NCBI GenBank assembly: GCA_963555705.1
Contig: OY743168.1
Coordinates: 23,628,139 to 23,692,138, forward strand
Reading direction: 5' to 3'
Length of the DNA stretch: 64,000 nucleotides
DNA from: Ligustrum vulgare
Lineage: Eukaryota > Streptophyta > Magnoliopsida > Lamiales > Oleaceae
Below the pieces are notes generated by a model that had not been told where the DNA came from, did no database searches, and saw nothing but the letters and a program-made list of their open reading frames with translations. The translations under genes and the position numbers were made by a program. Shown here one piece after another: positions 56,198-64,000 of the stretch (position 1 is the first letter of the stretch; each line of letters starts with the position of its first letter).

Positions 56198-59100
56198 GAA
56201 ACTTAAACCAGAAAGCCCCTAACCAAATACCCAATAAATCCCCAAAACCCAACCAAACCCATTTCAATTATTCCCCCACTTTCAAATTCTTGGTCGACTT
56301 CTCGACTTCCTCTCTTCTCCATCGACATTTGACAAACGCTGGTTGCTCGCCTCTAGTCTTAGACTCTTAGACGGTCAGACCTGAGTGCTCTGCCTTTTCT
56401 TCCAAGTTCCGCTAGCTTTCTTAGACTTCGAGGACCCCTCCTTGGATGACTTCCTAGTCGCGTCGCCACTTCTCTATTTCAGTTTCAAAGTCGTCATTCT
56501 TAACAGTTCACAAATCGGCGGTTGGTTCTTCAAATCAAAGTTGGGTTTTGTAATTTTTATGTTTTGTAATTTCTAATTCTAATCTTAACTATTGATTCTC
56601 TTGGCAGCAATCAACATTAGTAAGGTACTTTTGATTATTCTCAATTTCTCATGTAGTCGTCATTCTCATCAGTTCACAAATCAGTGGTTGGTTCAAATCA
56701 AAGTTGGGTTTTGTAATTTCTAACTCTAATCTTGAATATTGATTCTCTTGGCAGCAATCAACATTAGAAAGGTACTTTTGATTATCCTCAATTTCTCATG
56801 TGAAAACTGAATTATCAAGTATTGAGGCCAACCCTTGAATTTGATTCATTAGTATTGTCTATTGAAGTGTTATTTGGAAATTATGCATAAATGACGAATG
56901 GCACTTTTATTTTTTTGCAATTTGGTCACTTGTAAACCCCATATCCCTCTTGATTGAATTGTGAATTGTGATTTGGAGAATATTTGATTTGATTTAATTT
57001 GTGAATTGTGATTATCAAATAAAGGTTGTGAATTGTAATTTGGTGAATATTTTATTTGATTTGTGAATTGTGATTATTGATTTGATTTGTGAATTGTGAC
57101 TTGAGCAACAAAATGAGAGATGATTAGTTGAATGATAATTTGGTGGTGTGCACGGAGCGATTGATTTTTAAACAAATTGAGAACGAGGCCATATTGCATC
57201 GTTTCCAAAGTATTAGACTTCGAAAAATGCAATTATATGAGCTAATAGTTACCGAATGTCATATAATGTATTTTGTCTCTTATTTTTGTTAATATTGGAT
57301 TGTATTTTTCATATTTTATAATAACGTTTTAGTGTATTTATATATTGATTTATTAATTTTTAATATTAAATTAAATAATAATAAACTTTCTCGCTACTGC
57401 GGTCGTTGACAGTCGTCGGTCAATGGTCAATAGTCGACCGCTCTAGCTGAACTTCAGTCCTGGATCCGTCCCAGCCTCCGAGTACTTACTTGTCAGTTAC
57501 CAAACTATGCAGTGGCCTCCAGTCGTTTATGGGCCAAGGAAAATAATATTGAATGCTCGAAAACCTTCACTAACATAAAACTATTGCGGACAAAATATAT
57601 CACATAAGAAATCATGACAGAGTCTTAAGAGGAGAAATATTAGATACTACCTCCGTCCCACAAAGATATGCCTGTTCCCATTTTCACACAGATTAAAAAT
57701 GGTAGTTAATATAGTTGAAATAATAAATTTATCTATATTTTTCCAAATATACCCTTATGTTAATTTCAAAGACTCATTAATTCATTCAAACTACATGTCA
57801 TTAAATTGACATTAGAATTAACTACTAAGGTACATTAACTAGGGGTATATGAGGAAATGAAAAATTAAATACATGTTCATTATAGTAAGTGGCCTATCTT
57901 TGTGGGATGGACGAAAATAGTAAACAAGCCTATCTTTGTGGGACGGATGGAGTATTTGATCAGAACAAAAACTCTTATTCAAGAGTTATGTTATAGAAAT
58001 GAATGCATTATAAGAAATAATGATGGTCATCCTCATTGTAAAAGTTTAGAGAGTTACCTGGTGCTGGTGTATAATGCGAATCATGAGCATCAAACCAATT
58101 GCGTCAAAACAATTTGGAAGAATTGTATTGAAGTGCTCGTCAACTACTGTAAAGGGGCCTAATAATTTCGAAAACAAATTATTCAATCATCATTATCATG
58201 AAGCAAAATATTTGTATTTTGTGAACTCCATGTAATATAGTTAGCTCGTGTTTGGTGGGGATTAAAATCATATATTTAGTGGATTTTGATAAAATTTGAT
58301 AAAAATGCGTGGTTGAAAAGTTGTGGGTCCCATGAAATATGGGGTTAAAATTAATTATAGTTTCTGATCCCTAACATACAGGGGCTTACTAAAAAAAAAA
58401 AAAAACTTGTGTCTTTGAAATAAACTTCAGAGAATAAAACTTAATGAAGACAGTAAAAAGTTGCAGTATCCTCAGACAGTAAACTTCCTAGGGAAACAGT
58501 GGATGCAGTAAGCACAACATCCAGCATCAGCCATAACTTTAAATCTGGTCTTAACAAAAATTAATTAATTGTTTCTCTTTGTTGCAAATTCCAGCTATAA
58601 AGACTTTCTTTGTTATTATATGCAATTACAAGTACCCGAGTTTGAGGCATAATAAACTAAAAATTCAGGATATGTTTGTGGATACCTGCAAATATTTCAT
58701 GAAATATGGTTTCTTCACCAAAGAATTCATCGGAGAAAAGGTATCTGGAAGATGACAAGCCAATAGAGAACAGACACATTTAAAAATGTGCATAATATTG
58801 TGTACTCGTATAACCAACCATCACTAAAATTCAATATAAAGGAAAGGAGAGAACTATATAGTACTCAGAAGTAGCAGTATCCATTAGCAACTTGTGCAAG
58901 CTCCTGAAAAGGACTTCATAAGGATACTTTTTGGAGCTGGCTTCAGCTATATGTGGAATTAATGCAGGTTCATCTATTTCCTGGAAAAGAGACTAGAACA
59001 GTCAATTATATTAATTTTGAGAAAACAGATAAGAATTTTGTTTATGCATTCACTTAAAATAGAACATAAAACAAAAGCTGTAAATAAATTATTTTCATTA

Positions 59101-62100
59101 AAAAAAATAAAAATACGAAAGATTGAAATCCAGCATGAAATAACATACTTGTAATGATACCTTTGCTTGCCTACAAAAGACAAGCAAGCAGAACTAGGTA
59201 TGATTCCACTCAGCAAAGCGTCCAATAGTTAAATAAGTCTAAAATCACTAAAATGTAGTTCAGAATGAATTTGATTCCTTCATATTGACAGACTACTTCC
59301 TAAAAGAAGATCCTTGACAAACCGTAACTTTGAACCTCCTAGACACCCAAATTATCATGCACATATTCCACAACTAGCTTATCTTTGTCTAGTACATTTA
59401 ATACAAAAGAGCTTGGAAGCACCTCAGAAAACAACAAGTCTCAGTGCATATATTTGTTTGGATGCAGCCTCTCAACAGAAAATATTTATAATATTTATTC
59501 AGAGCACTAGGTCTAAAATAATTCCCAATACCGTAATTCGTAACAAATCCTCTTCTGTGGAAAACCAACCAGCAACTACGGACCTCATGACCTAAAGATT
59601 GTACTTTCAACCATTAAAAACAAACAATAAACTAAGTTTCATTCCTAATAAATTGGGGTTGTGCCCATGACTCCTTGCGATCATCTGGTCTTATGACAGT
59701 AAATATACTCAAAGATCCATTGCAATAAAAATCTTTTATGAACTCAACAAGATTGGCTATCTATGATGAATTAAAAACTCCTCAAAACCATAGTTGTGAG
59801 ACTCGTCTTGACTCGATCATTAACCCATCCAGAGGATTGGGTCACTCATTGAACTTGTTTATCTAGTGAGAAAATAGATGGATGCCAAATCTAGAAAAAA
59901 GATATTTTTAGATAAAAATATGATTAATAAACATAAACCTAGAATAAAACTTTAAGACATACTAAAAGTTCACAGTGCCTTCCATTACAACCATCATTCA
60001 TGTTTTAGTTACACTAAAATGGCAGTCTAGTGGTATATATTCTGACGAATGTTTTAGTCTATCATATGTCAATAATAGTATGCACTGACATAAGTAATTT
60101 AAAAAGCATTTAACTTGAAATTTTGTAGTTGATCAATAAATTATTGTATAATATAATCAAGGCAAACAAATTTTTTTTTTTTTTTTTAATTCTGTAGGTG
60201 TGGATTGAAAATATTCACAATTAATTAGAAAAACATAGTAATAAATAGGAAATTTTGTTTTCTCCATGAATGAAATTTTCTAGTAAAATAGTTGAATGTA
60301 ATCAAGGGGAAAGAAGTTTCACATAGCTTCCAACAGAACTGGGATTGAATCTTGAGAAAACAAGTGAGAAAAATAATTATAACTAGCTCCAGTTTAACCA
60401 CATTGGTAGCCGTCTCTCCAATAACCCATCCGGCGTATACAGGCGTTGGACAGGTTTGTTTATAAACCAGCCCAATTAAGCTGGCCCTACAAGGTAAACA
60501 ACCAAGTGGTTGGTTTCCGAATAATAATTTTAACAAAAAGGAAGTTTTACGTCTAACTACACTAATCCCAGTACCTCTGGCACTTGTTTTATGAGGTGTC
60601 TTTACTAGTTGGTTGAAAATAATTAAATTCATCTATTCCTAGATGTTTTAGGCTTTAATTCACTACTTTATTCTCTTCCCCTTCTTTCCCTATAAAGTTA
60701 TGGATTCCTATTTAAGTAGAATTGTTCAGTTTCAATTGCATCAGATTAAATTCATTTCAGTTCAGGAGAAAAATTTTCAGAGTTTCAGCAACAAACAATC
60801 AGATTTATTCTCCATCACATCAAGAAACAATCCGATTAACGGATATTCTTAGTTGTCATCAGCACTTAATCCTCAAAACCAACACATCCAGTACACAATT
60901 CAAAGTGTGGTTATGTTTATGATTGAAAGCAATTTAGTTTACACATATTAAATAATATTACAAAATAATCAGAGATATCTGTCCAGTATGTATATCATGA
61001 AAAGAAAAGAAAATATGGAATACATATATATTATTTAGTTCTAAAGAGAGAGAACAAGCCTAAAGGGCACAACATATATAGATGCAGAAAATTAGCAAGC
61101 AAAAATTCATGTATGAACCAGATTGCAGTGTTAAAATAAATACAACTCCAGTTCTGTTTGGCCCCCATTATTTGGGAAATAAAGTAGTTTTGAATAGTAT
61201 TTTTTGGAGAATGTGTGGTTTAAAAAATGTTTGAAAAGTCAAATATAGTGGGCTTGACTAAAATGGATTGTTGAGATTGAGTGTTATGAAAACTTGGTTT
61301 TCAAAAATTGGGGGTCAAACAAGGGCAGAATATCAAACCTTGAGGATGTTTATTCTTTCTCCCAAAGCAAAAACAGCAGAACGGTTCTTCAAGGGCTCTC
61401 TTCCTCTCAAAAACAGACTAGTGCTTCTAGTGTCAATACCAATCAGATCACTAGATGTTGCTATGTCCAATTGCAACTTCTCTAGTGCTTGAATGTAAGC
61501 ACGGAAATTGGCACTTAGAACCTGCAAAAGACAACTAGCACCTCAAGATTAATATCCCACTAACCATCTAATTGGTGTGAAATAGTTGCTATTTGGTGGT
61601 AACTTCAAATGGAACAAATCCTTAATCCCGAGAAACAAAACAAAATAAGAAAGTACAATTCATAAGCACAAAATTTTAACCTGAAGTAGTAAACGATTCC
61701 AAAGAATTTACCTTATTCATTGTGTCAATATATGCAGCCCGAACCTCAAGATAAACTTCTTTTCCATGTTCCTTGAGAAATGAAATAACATATCTGCATA
61801 TTTAATAAAACATATAAAGTCAGGTTATATCCATTTTAAAATTTCTCCATCACCTCTACCCTTAAGAAACAAACAGAAACCAAAATCTAATAGCTCAGAA
61901 TTTCAGAGGTGCTTGGCACAAGTTATCAAGGTGAACAAATTCTCTCTCATCTATAAAGTACATCACAAAACATGCACAGATGAGAATGCAGTCTGTCTGT
62001 ACAATAGGTACACCTGTGGAAACTGTCTCCTAACAAACATGAACATTGCAAAGCCTTAATGACACACACACACACACTTATCGAGACAAAGGGAAGGGAA

Positions 62101-63413
62101 AAATTACACAGTAATTGAGATGTATGAAAGGAAGTGAAGCGCTTCAATTAACCTCCTTCTCAACCCTCCCAAAAGATGAGAGATTTGTGCATATGGTTGA
62201 AACTTGAAAGTGATAACAAATGGGATGCATGATGATATTATTGGACAAGAGCCCAGATTGGATTTGTAGTCATTTTATCTTAGCTGAAAAACCTGGATTT
62301 AACGGTTTGCTTATCTATTATTTATCATTGCTAAAAAGTGGTTTCTAAAGCATTTTATCCGCCTCAATAGGGACATTCACATAAGCATATAGATGCTAGG
62401 TCGTTTGGATGTGACTACGATGGCCACAAAGACTCTTCCCCTTTGCTCACATTTCACCCCTCCCAATCTGTTACATCCCTTTCTTTTTCCATTTTTGACT
62501 ATGCCTTCCCATCCCTTGCATTGCATGGATAGAGAAGGAGGTCAGAGCTTTTGCTTTTTCATGTTGGCAAAGAGTTGAATAATGGTTTTTCATGTTGTTT
62601 CCTTCTCTACTGCTCTAATTTTTTTACTTCTCCCCTTCACTTCCATTCTTAAAATTCTACGGAAAATAGACACTGCAGCCTCACTTAACATTTGCAATAC
62701 AAAGCTTACAAATAGTATTGCTTAAACATTCATTACATCCAAACAAATTAAAATACAATATACAAAGAAGTTTACACAATATGTGACTAGAAATATAGTT
62801 CACCCTACTAATGAATTACTGTAATTAGTCACTCAACAATCTCGAGAGTCAATCTAATTGCATTTCCACACCATAGAAACTTAATCGAGTTGAGGTGTAT
62901 TTGGAATATCAAACAAAAAACAGATATTAGATAGCCTAATCCGAAAACAATGAGGAACTAGCTGATCATACACAAGCACCTAACCATAATTCATATTAGA
63001 AACAAAATTTCCACCCATGACAATAGTTCAAACCAAGTTTGAGCAGGAAGGAATCTTCATAAAATATTAACTGATCAAGGATGTAGACAAATAAATTGGA
63101 GAGATGCATTTGCTGATAATCAGAGCAGCTAAGATAATGAAGGCCTAAGGTATCATATTAAATTAGCAGAAGATAATTAATATGACAGAGGAACAAATAA
63201 GAAAGGCTTGCAGCCACTAATTGGGATAAGACTTTGTTAAGTTCGTCATAAATAATTAAAAAATTCATATAGGCACACAGAGATATGAATATCAGTTAAA
63301 TTTCAATATAACCACACTTACTTGTATTTCAGAAGGACACTTTGTTGAAGGATTTGTACGTTTGTTTTGGGCTTCCTTAATGCATAAAGCTTCTGAACCA
63401 TGAAATCAAATAC
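53206..63413 (-). CDS. VPS52: VPS52 subunit of the GARP/EARP tethering complex, last 12 exons (5' part outside the window)
   Basis: Exons, in transcript order: 63413-63322, 61793-61712, 61521-61339, 58980-58865, 58744-58686, 58158-58058, 54925-54875, 54619-54440, 54354-54220, 54128-54054, 53649-53592 and 53510-53206, stop TAA at 53206-53208. All junctions are GT...AG and keep one frame for 478 residues. Conserved plant VPS52 (POKY POLLEN TUBE) stretches include LYALRKPKTNVQILQQSV, ANFRAYIQALEKLQLDIA, LIPHIAEASSKKYPYE, VMSRRRIPCLDSFLDK, LWEDDVHPHYVMRRYAEF and the C-terminal ALTQLLLYYTRLSDCIK. The Arabidopsis protein is about 700 residues, so roughly 220 N-terminal residues lie to the right. 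VPS52 helps tether endosome-derived vesicles to the trans-Golgi network. No exon is damaged, so it is probably functional despite transposon-filled introns. Confidence 0.95.
55216..55948. mobile_element. hAT-type element carrying an ARD-like fragment, in a VPS52 intron
   Basis: Ends TAGGCGTGAGCG and, reversed, TAGGCATGGGCA. The flanks TGCCTATT (55208-55215) and TGTCTATT (55949-55956) match at seven of eight bases. Subterminal AACCGAACCGAA repeats (55247-55275, and AACCGAACTGAA near 55911) resemble hAT subterminal motifs. The interior encodes an acireductone-dioxygenase-like fragment on the minus strand. Confidence 0.78.
55332..55589 (-). pseudogene. Acireductone dioxygenase (ARD) fragment
   Basis: The minus frame reads HTRDADEEIRYCLEG, YFDVKDK and LPAGIYHRF, in the order of the ARD cupin core (family motifs: HLHTDEEIRY, GYFDVRDK, LPAGIYHRFTL). 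ARD works in the methionine salvage cycle and binds metal through His and Glu of the H-x-H-x4-E type motif; here the first His context is altered. About 85 codons only, without the protein's start or end and with extra residues before the last motif, so it is a captured or decayed piece. Confidence 0.75.
56088..57474 (+). mobile_element. hAT element remnant, 1.4 kb, in a VPS52 intron
   Basis: Left CACTGGCGGATCCAC; right end reversed CTGGGACGGATCCAG. Flanks CCTTCAAG and CCTCCGAG agree at six of eight bases. It contains a T32 run (about 56169-56200), a tandem duplication of about 165 bp (56500-56655 against 56665-56805) and, at 57110-57240, a transposase remnant. It is older than the MITEs around it. 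Confidence 0.7.
57110..57240 (+). pseudogene. C-terminal remnant of a TTF-finger hAT transposase
   Basis: The frame reads NKMRDD, stop, LNDNLVVCTERLIF and ENEAILHRFQSIRLRK, resembling the conserved end of the plant ZMYM/TTF-type hAT transposases (MRDEWLND-LV-YIERDIF pattern). The TAG stands where Trp is usual. About 43 codons survive. Confidence 0.65.
57647..57952 (+). mobile_element. Stowaway MITE, copy 3 (VPS52 intron)
   Basis: CTACCTCCGTCCCACAAAGATA at the left, inverted counterpart (TTTGTGGGACGGATGGAG) at the right, and TA on both sides (57645-57646, 57953-57954). About 306 bp; the interior matches the 42557-42870 copy in reverse. Confidence 0.93.
58244..58385. mobile_element. Tourist-like MITE, copy C (VPS52 intron)
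   Basis: 142 bp bounded by TTA (58241-58243 and 58386-58388), ends GCTCGTGTTTGGTG and, reversed, GCCCCTGTATGTTAG. The interior matches copies A and B (GATTAAAATC, GTGGTTGAAAAGTTGTGGG). Confidence 0.78.
58981..61338 (-). other. Long VPS52 intron (2.4 kb)
   Basis: Lies between exons 61521-61339 and 58980-58865. It holds a MITE at 61156-61320. A minus ORF of 135 codons (60225-60632) has no recognisable domain. Nothing else stands out. Confidence 0.7.
61156..61320 (+). mobile_element. MITE (GTTTGGCCCC family, copy 2), in a VPS52 intron
   Basis: GTTTGGCCCCCATTATT at the left and GGGGGTCAAAC at the right are inverted. It is a reverse-oriented relative of 48581-48744. It ends 18 bases from the splice donor at 61338, so it abuts the donor of the exon 61521-61339. 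Confidence 0.8.
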
Positions 63414-64000
63414 CTTTTGGAAGTGCAAGAAAAAATAAAATATTATTAGATGGAAGGAGATATTACTGCAATGGAAAGTTCTAAAACTTGAAGAAGAAAC
63501 TGCAAACAGCAGTTATTAACTAGTATAACCTCAAAAATAAATAAATAATAAATAAGAACCAAGTCTCATGATGAACTCCAATAAAGTTTAAATACACTCA
63601 ACAATTAAAACAAGTCAGGGTATTAAACTCATCATACATACTGGTGGTATGTCCGTCAAATTCACTATATGTATCAACCTTAGCGGCCCTTTTGCACATT
63701 GCATATAAGAAATATTTCACAGCAAGGAGTCATAGCTACAGAAAAAAAAATTCTATGACATGAAACTTTATACCACAAAACTCGTCATGATGCCTATGTC
63801 ATACATAATATATCCTTTTCAAAGGCTTACAACTTTCTGCATGCAGAATATTACAAGTTTCCAAGGAATGGTAAAAAAAAAAAGACTAAAATGAACACCA
63901 ACAATAGAAGAGGTTTTTACTAAAGCACAGAAGGATTAAATGTATTACAAGGGAAGAATTAGAGATGATGCTAATTAACTTTAGATGTGATTATTTTGCA
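63414..64000 (-). other. VPS52 intron running off the window
   Basis: An acceptor site (AG before the exon at 63413) shows that this is intron. No upstream exon was recognised before the edge. Confidence 0.6.

Noticed and set aside
60225..60632. 135-codon minus-strand ORF inside a VPS52 intron
   Set aside because: No recognisable domain, no exon borders in frame with VPS52, and AT-rich edges.
1..64000. tRNA, rRNA or miRNA genes
   Set aside because: No cloverleaf, rRNA core or convincing miRNA hairpin with conserved mature sequence was seen; primer binding sites are only tRNA 3' end complements.

Overview
This is a stretch of a flowering-plant (eudicot) nuclear genome. The evidence is two intron-rich host genes with clear plant homologues, AT-rich intergenic DNA, and a dense pile of plant-type transposable elements: Tat and CRM Ty3/gypsy, copia, hAT, Stowaway, Tourist and Helitron. 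Nothing bacterial or organellar is visible. The species cannot be fixed from the sequence.

Layout. (1) 1-12076: a nearly complete Tat-lineage Ty3/gypsy retrotransposon on the minus strand (674-bp LTRs; the first 4 bases of the left LTR lie outside the window). Its gag-pol is broken by one frameshift and three in-frame stops. Behind integrase, on the opposite strand, it carries an open, three-exon accessory gene (1372-4156) with its own TATA box. (2) 12077-22291: the 3' part of an old copia element on the plus strand. A 6.8-kb CRM-type chromovirus (13412-20199, minus strand, 5-bp target duplication ACTGA) is inserted in it, and its LTR is further cut by a hAT MITE and a solo LTR. (3) 22292-37766: solo LTRs, an inverted partner of the copia LTR, MITEs, a decayed hAT transposase gene, a 0.5-kb dispersed duplication and a G22 tract, with little coding content. 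(4) 37767-40246: a non-autonomous Helitron that appears to carry exons of a SERK/LRR-type gene. (5) 40247-46500: degenerate minisatellite DNA, a tandem repeat split by a Stowaway and another MITE, and a collapsed gypsy element with a nested solo LTR. (6) 46534-49900: a six-exon single-RRM RNA-binding protein gene (plus strand, 265 aa). (7) 53206-63413 and beyond the right edge: the last 12 exons of VPS52 (minus strand), a GARP/EARP tethering-complex subunit. Its introns hold at least five MITE or hAT insertions, one of which carries an acireductone-dioxygenase-like fragment.

How it fits together. Only the RRM gene and VPS52 look like ordinary host genes. Most of the rest is a nested record of transposition, and many insertion boundaries can be read from target-site duplications. 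The points most worth following up are the spliced antisense gene inside the Tat element, the two apparent gene captures (Helitron/SERK-like and hAT/ARD-like), the palindrome cluster in the CRM LTR, and the fact that all three frameshifts inferred in the retroelements fall at runs of five Gs where six would keep the frame.
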